A DNA stretch of 13,290 bases, taken from positions 1 to 13,290 of the forward strand of contig JAJOKM010000143.1 in the NCBI GenBank assembly GCA_021129835.1, given 5' to 3'. Under the pieces are notes generated by a model. It had not been told where the DNA came from and ran no database searches. It saw only the letters and a program-made list of their open reading frames with translations. The position numbers were made by a program, and so were the translations under genes. Shown piece after piece: positions 1 to 6,385 of the stretch (its first letter is position 1; every line of letters begins with the position of its first letter). This stretch comes from Thermodesulfovibrionales bacterium. GTDB lineage: Bacteria; Nitrospirota; Thermodesulfovibrionia; Thermodesulfovibrionales; Dissulfurispiraceae.

Positions 1-36
1 ACTTTAGGCACTTTAATTACTTTAGGCACTTTAATT
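1..36. repeat. 18-bp perfect tandem repeat, two copies, at window edge
   Basis: Positions 1-18 and 19-36 are identical copies of an 18-bp unit that itself contains two near-repeats (ACTTTAGGC and ACTTTAATT). The array may continue beyond the left edge. It lies downstream of lspA. A weak GCCC/GGGC hairpin follows at 39-51, without a T-run in either direction. I see no function for it. Confidence 0.85.
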
Positions 37-50
37 ACGCCCATAAAGGG

Positions 51-191
51 CTACACTACCTTGTAGATAACCACACCTTGCGGAGAAGAACCATTTAAAT
101 TTGATAGGCTCATGCTCTTTATGGTTTTTGTATCGGGCATTGCCTTAACCTTTTTCGATTTCGTGTTCAGCTGGAAAGAATTAGTCTGCAT
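51..191 (-). CDS. possible 46-residue small protein downstream of lspA
   Basis: I do not recognise this ORF. On the minus strand an ATG (189-191) lies 8 nt after the lspA stop, behind a purine-rich AGAGAAGAAA that could serve as a ribosome binding site. It runs 46 codons to a TAG at 51-53. The product would be hydrophilic, basic in its first half (KSKKVK), rich in Ser, Asn and Thr in the middle and would end in VVIYKVV. There is no signal peptide or membrane segment. Its placement suits the last gene of an lspA transcript, but the length is within chance expectation. It could equally be untranslated 3' sequence. Confidence 0.2.
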   Translation of the reverse strand: MQTNSFQLNTKSKKVKAMPDTKTIKSMSLSNLNGSSPQGVVIYKVV

Positions 192-199
192 TTTCTTCT

Positions 200-676
200 C
201 TATGGTCTATGAGTCTTGCCCCCAAAAATAACATAGAACAGTAGCAGAAAAAACCCGATTAGCAGTGCTGAATCAGCCACATTGAATGTTGGCCAGTGAA
301 ATCCGCCCACATGGATATCTAAAAAATCTACTACATGCCCGTAAGAAATTCTATCCGTAATATTCCCTGCTGCTCCGCCCAGCAATAAGGAATAACTTAA
401 TCTATTGACTTTATCATAGATAAAAAGAACAGCCATAACAACAATCGCTAAAGACGAAACCACTATAAAAAATGTAACTCCAAGCCCCCGAAACAGTCCA
501 AAGGCACCACCAGGATTTGTGACATAGATTATGTTTAAAAATGGCAGCACCCTTATAACATCAAACGGTATCACATAACTCATGACGAGATGTTTTGTAA
601 CCTGGTCGAGGATAAGGACAGACAGCGAAATCAAGAGAAAATAAAGCGGTGAAACGTGGCGTCGATGTGCTAACAT
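200..676 (-). CDS. lspA: Lipoprotein signal peptidase (signal peptidase II)
   Basis: This is the inner-membrane aspartyl protease that removes the signal peptide from prolipoproteins after Lgt has diacylated the lipobox cysteine. The 158-residue length is typical. Four hydrophobic segments are visible at roughly 11-30, 45-60 with the following loop, 66-87 and 136-152. Family motifs are intact: DQVTK at 24-28, NPGGAFG at 54-60, GNITDR at 104-109, VVDF at 115-118 and FNVAD at 131-135. Asp117 and Asp135 correspond to the catalytic dyad of the Pseudomonas structure, and Asp108 is also conserved. The start is the only ATG near the conserved N-terminus; upstream there is just a weak AAAGG close to it. 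It is transcribed divergently from the metallopeptidase gene at 831. The usual neighbours ileS and dksA/traR are not in the window. Confidence 0.95.
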   Translation of the reverse strand: MLAHRRHVSPLYFLLISLSVLILDQVTKHLVMSYVIPFDVIRVLPFLNIIYVTNPGGAFGLFRGLGVTFFIVVSSLAIVVMAVLFIYDKVNRLSYSLLLGGAAGNITDRISYGHVVDFLDIHVGGFHWPTFNVADSALLIGFFLLLFYVIFGGKTHRP

Positions 677-734
677 AACCTTTTTATTTTATTACTTAAG
701 GCGAGGAATATGCAAATATTCGGAAAACAGACAG

Positions 735-770
735 TCTGGATTCCCGCTCAAAGGACTGCGGGAATGACAA
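735..770. repeat. REP-like hairpin repeat (ATTCCCGC ... GCGGGAAT)
   Basis: Perfect 8-bp inverted arms at 740-747 and 758-765 enclose a 10-nt loop. The flanks are GTCTGG on the left and GACAAAC on the right. From memory, a unit of this form (TGGATTCCCGC...GCGGGAATGACA) is dispersed in intergenic regions of many Nitrospirota and deltaproteobacterial genomes; this cannot be checked here. It sits between the divergent starts of lspA and the metallopeptidase. A short T-run (774-779) follows about 9 nt after the stem on the plus strand, too far for a good terminator. Confidence 0.7.
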
Positions 771-830
771 ACTCTTTTTAATTAATGGGTGAAAGTAATT
801 AGTGAAGGTCGGATTTCTTGTTAAGCATTT

Positions 831-1517
831 ATGGAAAATAATATTACGGATATCGAGATCGAAAAAGTAATGCGGACAAAAAGAAAGACCATCGCTTTGC
901 ATATAACAGATGATGCCACGCTAATTATAAAGGCTCCTTTTGGCGCCACTGATAAAACGATAAGAAGGGTTATTTTCAGACACAAAAAATGGATTGAGCA
1001 AAAAAAGAGGGAAGTAGAGGCAAGGACCCCAAAATTCTCTCCAAAAAAATTTGTCAACGACGAGGTCTTCCTCTATCTTGGCGAATATTACAGGTTAAAG
1101 GTGGTAGATAATCAGGAAACACCTCTAAGATTTGATAGTCGATTTTATCTCTCAAAAAATACATTGTCACGAGCAAAGGAGGTGTTTATCGAATGGTATA
1201 AAGGGATGGCACACGAGAAAATCTCAGAAAGAGTTTTGTGGCATTCACAAAAAAGGGGCTTCAAACACAATAAAGTCAATATTACCAATGCCCAGAGAAG
1301 ATGGGGGTCCTGCTCACCGAACAGAAATTTAAATTTTTCGTGGCGGCTTGTTATGGCCCCTTTGCCTGTGGTAGATTATGTTGTTGTCCATGAACTTGTC
1401 CACCTTACAGAGAGAAATCATGCAAAATCTTTCTGGAGCACGGTTAAAATATTGATGCCTGCCTACGAAAAACATAAAGATTGGTTAAAGAAAAACGACC
1501 ATCTCTTGAGGTTATAA
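831..1517 (+). CDS. YgjP/DUF45 (WLM-like) family zinc metallopeptidase
   Basis: This is a 228-residue cytoplasmic protein of the YgjP-like metal-dependent hydrolase family, whose substrate is generally unknown. The N-terminal half (about 1-110) carries the usual beta-rich region with an RRV...KKWI segment. The C-terminal catalytic part has the family signature RRWGSCS at 156-162, then HELVH at 187-191 and the third likely zinc ligand His197 in NHAKSFW. No signal peptide is visible. The ATG at 831 lacks a convincing Shine-Dalgarno, but no better start exists before the conserved region. The last codons (TTG AGG TTA TAA) form the first unit of a tandem repeat continuing past the stop. The gene stands apart from trpF by 71 bp of that repeat and AT-rich sequence. 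Confidence 0.85.
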   Translation: MENNITDIEIEKVMRTKRKTIALHITDDATLIIKAPFGATDKTIRRVIFRHKKWIEQKKREVEARTPKFSPKKFVNDEVFLYLGEYYRLKVVDNQETPLRFDSRFYLSKNTLSRAKEVFIEWYKGMAHEKISERVLWHSQKRGFKHNKVNITNAQRRWGSCSPNRNLNFSWRLVMAPLPVVDYVVVHELVHLTERNHAKSFWSTVKILMPAYEKHKDWLKKNDHLLRL

Positions 1518-1550
1518 CTTGAGGTTATAAGAGGTTATAAGAGGTTATAA
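1505..1550. repeat. GAGGTTATAA tandem array overlapping a stop codon
   Basis: Four copies of GAGGTTATAA occur at 1508-1517, 1521-1530, 1531-1540 and 1541-1550. The first two are preceded by CTT, giving CTTGAGGTTATAA twice. The first copy encodes the last residues and the TAA stop of the metallopeptidase gene. The array lies in the 71-bp gap before trpF. Confidence 0.9.
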
Positions 1551-1606
1551 AACAATAACAAAAAGGAAAATGTCGGAAAAAGTCGAAAATGGGCACTAGA
1601 TGGCTA

Positions 1607-2230
1607 ATGGTGAAAATCAAGATCTGCGGTATAACAAACCTTGAAGACGCACTTGCTGCAGTAGACTATGGCGCTGATGCACTCGGATTTGTCTTCTTTC
1701 AGAAGAGTCCAAGATATGTCTCCCCCGAAAAGGCTATGGAGATAATCTCTTGTCTTCCGCCATTTATTACGACTGTTGGTGTTTTTGTAAATGAAGATGC
1801 TAAAAGGATAAGTGAAACAGTAGAGATTGCGGGTATCAATATCCTCCAGATGCATGGAGATGAATCACCAGATGAGTGCTATATCTGGCACAGGGTTATC
1901 AAGGCATTCAGGATAAAGGATTTTACAGACTTGAGGCCTCTCGAAAAATATAGGGTTTCAGCATTTCTTTTAGACACTTACTCCCCAGAATTCTTTGGAG
2001 GCACAGGGCAGATATTCAACTGGGATATCGCTAGAGAGGCAAAGAGGGTTGGCAGAATTATCCTCTCCGGTGGTCTCGGTCCTGAAAATGTCGAAAAGGC
2101 TATTAGGCATGTTAGACCTTATGCGGTAGATGTTAGCAGTGGGATAGAAGAGGCCAAAGGCAAAAAGGATTTTAAAAAAATGAGGGCATTTATTGAAATA
2201 GCTAAGGCTGCTCTGACGCCACACGGATAA
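1607..2230 (+). CDS. trpF: Phosphoribosylanthranilate isomerase
   Basis: The enzyme catalyses the Amadori rearrangement of N-(5-phosphoribosyl)anthranilate to the carboxyphenylamino-deoxyribulose phosphate, the third step of tryptophan synthesis. From the ATG at 1607 the protein has 207 residues, a normal TIM-barrel TrpF. It begins MVKIKICGIT, which puts the catalytic base at Cys7 as in the family. DALGFVF, VGVFVN, LQMHGDE and LLDT (the general-acid Asp region) follow, and the C-terminal phosphate-binding segments SGGLGPENV and VDVSSGIE are present. An in-frame ATG at 1589 would add six residues; neither start has a strong Shine-Dalgarno, so the family alignment decides. No other trp genes are in the window, so trpF is a solitary locus here. 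Its last 29 bases overlap the end of queF on the other strand. Confidence 0.93.
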   Translation: MVKIKICGITNLEDALAAVDYGADALGFVFFQKSPRYVSPEKAMEIISCLPPFITTVGVFVNEDAKRISETVEIAGINILQMHGDESPDECYIWHRVIKAFRIKDFTDLRPLEKYRVSAFLLDTYSPEFFGGTGQIFNWDIAREAKRVGRIILSGGLGPENVEKAIRHVRPYAVDVSSGIEEAKGKKDFKKMRAFIEIAKAALTPHG

Positions 2231-2570
2231 CCGTCTTCACATTTCCTCTCGGATTAAAATCACCAATTACCTCGATAAATCTTGGATCGAGAAGATCTCT
2301 CAATCCTGTATATATCTTATTTGTAGCCTCCTCGTGTGATATATGAACATCCCTGAAGGAATTCAAATATAGTTTTAATGACTTTAATTCAACAATCTTC
2401 TTATCGGGGATATAGTTTATTTTAACGGTTGCAAAATCAGGATAACCCGACCTTGGGCATAAACAGGTAAATTCAGGGAATGTGATGCTAATCTCATACT
2501 CCCGTTCTGAATACGGATTATCCCAAACTTCAAGAGTACCTTCCATTACTGCCTTTTCACCATAACGCAT
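2202..2570 (-). CDS. queF: NADPH-dependent 7-cyano-7-deazaguanine reductase (unimodular QueF)
   Basis: This T-fold enzyme reduces the nitrile of preQ0 to preQ1 in queuosine tRNA modification. At 122 residues it is the short unimodular type. The active site is visible: Cys38 in LCPRSGYPDF forms the thioimide adduct and Asp45 is its acid/base partner. The QueF motif ELKSLKLY is at 61-68, with HE at 79-80 and the conserved FNPRG at 105-109. AGGA about 8 nt upstream of the ATG at 2570 acts as ribosome binding site. The coding region converges on trpF with a 29-bp overlap of 3' ends. I looked for a preQ1 riboswitch in the leader (2571-2665) and saw only an AT-rich weak hairpin (AGATATAA...TTTTATCT on the minus strand). 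Confidence 0.93.
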   Translation of the reverse strand: MRYGEKAVMEGTLEVWDNPYSEREYEISITFPEFTCLCPRSGYPDFATVKINYIPDKKIVELKSLKLYLNSFRDVHISHEEATNKIYTGLRDLLDPRFIEVIGDFNPRGNVKTVIRVASEQP

Positions 2571-2670
2571 AAAATAATCCTATAGATAAAAATTTCAGTT
2601 GCTTATATCTGTTCTTTTCTGGTATAAATATATTATAATATAACATAAGCGGCAGAAGGGGTAATATTTT

Positions 2671-2848
2671 GCCTGCCCTGTTCGTGGTTAGATGAAAGAG
2701 TTTGATTCCACGAAATTAGATATTTTGGGAGCCAGAGCTAGGCAGACAGCGAGCAAGCCTTTCTACGAAGAGGAAGCCCAAGTTGCCTTCGAGGCACCCA
2801 CCTGTTGAAACAGGAATCTAATTTTTTGTTTACACGACAGGGCGGGTT
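2671..2848 (+). ncRNA. ssrS: 6S RNA
   Basis: 6S RNA binds sigma70-RNA polymerase holoenzyme by mimicking an open promoter. The closing stem pairs 2671-2685 (CCTGCCCTGTTCGTG) with 2833-2846 (CACGACAGGGCGGG), with one bulge. The next stem is AAATTAGAT (2713-2721) with ATCTAATTT (2816-2824). On the 3' side of the bubble is the small hairpin CCTGTTGAAACAGG (2801-2814). The apical arm starts with GGGAGCC (2727-2733) against GGCACCC (2793-2799), and GAGGAAGCCC at 2770-2779 matches a familiar 6S segment. The length of about 178 nt is typical. A TAATAT -10-like box is at 2662-2667. Location upstream of rny is, from memory, a known 6S context. Exact ends are estimates. Confidence 0.88.
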
Positions 2849-2853
2849 TAAGA

Positions 2854-2877
2854 TTGTTCATGGTTGGCGGTGAACAA
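2854..2877. repeat. inverted repeat TTGTTCA-N10-TGAACAA after 6S RNA
   Basis: Perfect 7-bp arms at 2854-2860 and 2871-2877 surround TGGTTGGCGG. It begins a few bases after the 6S 3' end. No U-run follows, so it is not a canonical terminator. It could be a transcript-end hairpin or an operator. Confidence 0.5.
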
Positions 2878-3202
2878 ACATAACATGGATAGCGGTGATT
2901 AACTTAAGCATGTAAAATAAAGGGGTTAAGGGATTGAAAAGGAGCTATAGTGGAACACATAACATGTACGATTTTTATGACAACTCGCACGAAAAGAGAT
3001 AGTAATGTTTATACAATACTGTCTTGTTCCTCACGATATTCTGAAGCATCAATTCATTACCTTTTAATAATTGCCATCCTTTAATAATTGCCTATCCATG
3101 TATTACCCGCAATAAAAGCTGTTAGTTTTCTGTCGTTAGTTCTTGTCTAAGCAAATAACACCTGTCAACAAAAAGACTAAATTTCAGGAGGGGAATAATC
3201 CC
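2878..3202. other. gene-poor spacer between 6S RNA and rny
   Basis: I see no convincing gene in this stretch. It contains a 13-bp direct repeat TTTAATAATTGCC at 3063-3075 and 3080-3092 (period 17), and a shorter GTTAGTT duplication at 3121 and 3135. A 44-codon ORF at 2950-3084 starts with GTG behind GGAG, but it has no recognisable character and ends inside the repeat. The rny ribosome binding site lies at its right end. No promoter with two good boxes was found, so rny may be read through from the 6S promoter. Confidence 0.6.
3186..3193 (+). promoter_or_regulatory. rny ribosome binding site
   Basis: AGGAGGGG lies 9 nt before the ATG at 3203 and fixes that ATG as the start, rather than the in-frame TTG at 3143. 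Confidence 0.85.
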
Positions 3203-4765
3203 ATGGATAATATTTTGATCTTTATTTTGATTGCTGTTGTTGGTATCGCTACTGGACTGATCTCCTTTATAATTTACAAAAATAGCCTTAAGTCACAAAG
3301 AGAAGCCATCGAGAAAGAGCAGAGGCATTTATTAGAAAATGCAAAAAGAGAGGCAGAATCTATTAAAAAAGAAGCCGTTGTACATGCAAAAGAACTGATT
3401 TACCAGGCAAAAGCTGAAGCAGAAGAAGAGATCAGGGAAAAAAACAAGGAACTTAACCGCGTTGATAAGAGATTAAGACAAAAGGGTGAACAATTAGAAA
3501 AAAAAGAGTATCAGATAGAGAGAAAAGAAGACGAAATTAGCAGGAAGGAAAAGGAATGTAATTTAAGAGAGGACAGAATATCAGAAGAAGAGAGCAGATG
3601 CTCACACCTGATTAAAGAACATGTTCTTACATTAGAGCGCATATCAGGAATTACTGCTGAAGAGGCAAGACAGGAACTCTTCAAGGACATAGGAAAGAAA
3701 GCGAAGTTTGAATCTGCCAGACTTGCAAAAAGAATTGAGGACGAAGCAAAGGAGAATGCCGAGAAAAAGGCAAAGGAGATTATTAGTCTGGCTGTCCAGC
3801 GATACGCTAGTGATTATGTGCCAGACATCACGGTGACGACAGTAAGCCTGCCAGGCGATGAAATGAAAGGAAGGCTTATTGGCAGGGAAGGAAGAAACAT
3901 CAGGTCATTTGAAGCAGCCACCGGTGTTGACCTTGTGATTGACGACACGCCTGAACTCGTAATCCTGTCAGCCCATGACCCAATGAGGAGGGAAATAGCA
4001 CGGACAACTCTTGAAAGGCTTATAGCTGACGGAAGAATACACCCCGCAAGGATAGAGGAGATTATCGAAAAGGTAAAAAAAGAGGTAGATACTACAATAA
4101 GGGAAGAAGGGGAAAAGGCTGTTTTTGATCTTGGAATCTCAGGTATGCATCCAGAATTAATAAAGATTATAGGGAGATTAAAATACAGGTCATCTTATGG
4201 TCAGAATATGATCCAGCACTCAAAAGAAGTAGCTTACCTTTCGGGCATAATGGCAGGTGAATTAGGTGTTGACATAAAGATGGCGAAACGTGCCGGATTA
4301 CTTCACGACATTGGCAAGGCCGTAAACCATGAAGTGGAAGGTTCTCATCAAGAAATTGGAGCAACACTTGCCAGAAAATATGGCGAAAACGCTAATGTAA
4401 TAAATGCCATACATGCCCACCACGGGGATGTGGAGCCTATATGCGTAGAGTCCGTTCTTGTTGCAGCAGGTGATGCCATGTCAGCAGCAAGACCAGGGGT
4501 TAGAAAAGAGAGCATAGAGAATTATTTAAAACGACTGGAGAAATTAGAGGAATTAGCGATGTCCTTTAATGGTGTAAATAAATGCTATGTAATTCAGGCA
4601 GGCCGAGAAATAAGAATTATAGTAAGCCCTGAAGATGTTAGCGATGAGGCGTCTGCTATGATATCAAAGGATCTTGCAAGTAAGATAGAGGCAGAAACAA
4701 CATATCCCGGGCAGATAAAAGTGACAGTTATTCGAGAGTCCAGATATGTTGATTACGCGAAATAA
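3203..4765 (+). CDS. rny: Ribonuclease Y
   Basis: RNase Y is the membrane-anchored endoribonuclease that starts mRNA decay in many bacteria lacking or supplementing RNase E. From the ATG at 3203 it has 520 residues, the usual length. Order of parts: one N-terminal transmembrane helix (about 4-26, with a short extracytoplasmic tip); a long, highly charged coiled coil (about 27-180, full of K/E heptads); a KH RNA-binding domain with GRLIGREGRNIR near 222; and an HD phosphohydrolase domain with the metal-binding pair HDIGK starting near 368, followed by AHHGD. It follows 6S RNA and is separated from ymdB by 12 nt, with GAGGTG as the ymdB binding site. rny and ymdB are also close neighbours in Bacillus. 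Nothing is missing or truncated. Confidence 0.96.
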   Translation: MDNILIFILIAVVGIATGLISFIIYKNSLKSQREAIEKEQRHLLENAKREAESIKKEAVVHAKELIYQAKAEAEEEIREKNKELNRVDKRLRQKGEQLEKKEYQIERKEDEISRKEKECNLREDRISEEESRCSHLIKEHVLTLERISGITAEEARQELFKDIGKKAKFESARLAKRIEDEAKENAEKKAKEIISLAVQRYASDYVPDITVTTVSLPGDEMKGRLIGREGRNIRSFEAATGVDLVIDDTPELVILSAHDPMRREIARTTLERLIADGRIHPARIEEIIEKVKKEVDTTIREEGEKAVFDLGISGMHPELIKIIGRLKYRSSYGQNMIQHSKEVAYLSGIMAGELGVDIKMAKRAGLLHDIGKAVNHEVEGSHQEIGATLARKYGENANVINAIHAHHGDVEPICVESVLVAAGDAMSAARPGVRKESIENYLKRLEKLEELAMSFNGVNKCYVIQAGREIRIIVSPEDVSDEASAMISKDLASKIEAETTYPGQIKVTVIRESRYVDYAK

Positions 4766-4777
4766 CTGAGGTGTACC

Positions 4778-5566
4778 ATGAAGGTCTTATTCATAGGCGA
4801 CATAATAGGTAAAATCGGGAGACGGATCGGGAAATCCCTTTTGCCTGATGTTGTAAATAGGTATAAGATAGATGTAGTCATAGCTAATGGGGAAAATATA
4901 GCGGGCGGCTTTGGGATAACAGAGAAGACAGCAATGGAGCTTTTCAGTTGCGGCGTCCATATCATTACCACTGGTAACCATGTGTGGGATAAAAAAGAGG
5001 CAATCCCGTACATAGCGAAAGAAAGCAATGTATTACGCCCTATTAATTATCCTGTTGGCACACCGGGTGTTGGAAGTGTTATATTTACTCCCCGAAACAA
5101 CACGAAAGTGGCCGTAATAAATATATCTGGAAGGGTCTTTATGAATACACTTGATTGTCCTTTTAGGACTGGCAAGGCCGAGGTGGAGAGACTCAGGGAG
5201 TCCACAAACATAATTGTTGTCGACTTTCATGCCGAAGCAACTTCTGAGAAGATAGCCTTCGGCTATTATATTGATGGGATGGTCAGTGCAGTTATCGGGA
5301 CTCATACCCATGTTCAGACTGCCGACGAGCAGATACTGCCAGACGGCACGGCCTACATTACAGATGTCGGCATGACAGGCCCTCAGATGTCTGTTATAGG
5401 CATAAAAAAGGAACAGATAATAGAACGGTTTTTGTCTCAGATGCCAATAAAATATGAAATTGCAAAGGGAAATGTAACACTCTCGGCAGTTATTATAGAG
5501 ATAAACGAAGAGAGTGGCAAAGCCATTAAAATAGAGAGGCTGCAATTAACAGACTTCCAGCCGTAA
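4778..5566 (+). CDS. ymdB: YmdB/TIGR00282 family metallophosphoesterase
   Basis: This cytoplasmic dinuclear-metal phosphodiesterase belongs to the family in which Bacillus YmdB hydrolyses 2',3'-cyclic nucleotides and affects mRNA levels and cell fate. All metal ligands can be placed: Asp8 (IGD), Glu39-Asn40 (NGEN), Asn67-His68 (GNH), His151 (DFHAE), and His176 and His178 (GTHTHVQT). The length of 262 is standard for the family. TGAGGTG sits about 6 nt before the ATG. The 12-nt spacing from rny implies co-transcription. 2',3'-cyclic ends can arise during RNA cleavage, so a shared role in RNA turnover is plausible, but that link is inference. The 54-bp gap to the convergent gene at 5621 shows no clear terminator. 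Confidence 0.93.
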   Translation: MKVLFIGDIIGKIGRRIGKSLLPDVVNRYKIDVVIANGENIAGGFGITEKTAMELFSCGVHIITTGNHVWDKKEAIPYIAKESNVLRPINYPVGTPGVGSVIFTPRNNTKVAVINISGRVFMNTLDCPFRTGKAEVERLRESTNIIVVDFHAEATSEKIAFGYYIDGMVSAVIGTHTHVQTADEQILPDGTAYITDVGMTGPQMSVIGIKKEQIIERFLSQMPIKYEIAKGNVTLSAVIIEINEESGKAIKIERLQLTDFQP

Positions 5567-5620
5567 TATTTCACCAAGGCATTAGATGATAAGTAGAGTT
5601 GTCGATGTCAGTTACTCAAT

Positions 5621-6385
5621 TTAAGCGGATGTAACTTCTACCGGCAAACTTCTCTGAAGCTTACCACATATAGGGCATTTAGGGTCTTTATAAGCGGTGT
5701 ATTTTTTAAACTCTGTGCTCCTCCCTTCCCAGACAAGGAGTTTTCCTTTCAGGTTATTGCCAATGCCGGTGAGGTATTTTAATGCCTCCATCGCTTGTAA
5801 AGATCCTATAACACCAGGAGTCGCACCAACAACCGGGAATGTCTCAGGGGGTAGCGGCTCCGGGAACATGCATTTAAGACAGGGGGTTTCTGGCGGGTTA
5901 ATGAAACTGAGCCTTCCCTCCATTTCCCATATGCTTCCGTAAACGAAGGGAACTCCTTTCCTTATTATAGATTCATTGAGGAGATACCTTGTCTGGAAGT
6001 TATCCATGCAATCCACAACTATATCTGCATCACCCACAAGTCCATCCACATTTTCAGAGACTATCTTATCGGTTAAGGCCGTCACATTTATGTGGGGGTT
6101 CAGCTCCTCTAATGTCTGCTTTGCTGATACAGCCTTGTTTATCCCTATCCTGTTATAATTATGGAGTATCTGCCTGTTGAGGTTTGTCAGATCAGGGGAA
6201 TCAGAGTCACATATCTTTATGTTACCAACACCTGCAACCGCGAGGTAAATGGAGGCAGGAGAGCCGAGCCCTCCTGCCCCTGCTATAAATACAGTAGAGC
6301 CTTTGAGCCTTTCCTGTGTCTCCTCACCCCAGCCATCCATTATCATCTGCCGGTTGTATCTCTTTATTTCGTCTGCTAATAACAT
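5621..6385 (-). CDS. HesA/MoeB/ThiF family E1-like adenylyltransferase
   Basis: Members adenylate the C-terminal glycine of a ubiquitin-like sulfur carrier (ThiS, MoaD or relatives) for thiamine, molybdopterin or other sulfur transfer. The 254-residue protein has the typical RYNRQ start (9-13), the ATP loop GAGGLGSP (36-43), Asp60 at the end of the second strand, NLNRQ (68-72), DCMDN (125-129) and a structural zinc site from Cys169/Cys172 and Cys237/Cys240. The crossover loop (about 175-192), where MoeB and ThiF carry a cysteine, reads PEPLPPETFPVVGATPG and has none. No sulfur-carrier gene is nearby, so thiF versus moeB cannot be assigned. Its ATG overlaps the end of trpS by 10 bp, so the two are probably translationally coupled. 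Confidence 0.88.
   Translation of the reverse strand: MLLADEIKRYNRQMIMDGWGEETQERLKGSTVFIAGAGGLGSPASIYLAVAGVGNIKICDSDSPDLTNLNRQILHNYNRIGINKAVSAKQTLEELNPHINVTALTDKIVSENVDGLVGDADIVVDCMDNFQTRYLLNESIIRKGVPFVYGSIWEMEGRLSFINPPETPCLKCMFPEPLPPETFPVVGATPGVIGSLQAMEALKYLTGIGNNLKGKLLVWEGRSTEFKKYTAYKDPKCPICGKLQRSLPVEVTSA

Noticed and set aside
735..779. terminator at the REP-like hairpin
   Set aside because: The T-run is about 9 nt beyond the stem and no gene ends nearby on the plus strand within reach.
1..1550. CRISPR-like spaced repeats
   Set aside because: The repeats are direct tandems of 10-18 bp without unique spacers of constant length, and no cas genes are present.
2571..2665. possible preQ1 riboswitch upstream of queF
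   Set aside because: Queuosine genes often have one, but I could not find the C-rich loop and A-rich tail pattern, only a weak AT hairpin.
2950..3084. 44-codon GTG ORF with a GGAG site between 6S RNA and rny
   Set aside because: Composition is unconvincing, it ends inside a direct repeat, and nothing in the product is recognisable.
3143..3202. N-terminal extension of RNase Y from the TTG at 3143
   Set aside because: It would place 20 polar residues before the membrane anchor and ignores the AGGAGGGG site before the ATG at 3203.
5033..5545. 170-codon open frame antisense to ymdB
   Set aside because: It lies entirely within a well-conserved gene on the other strand; shadow frame.
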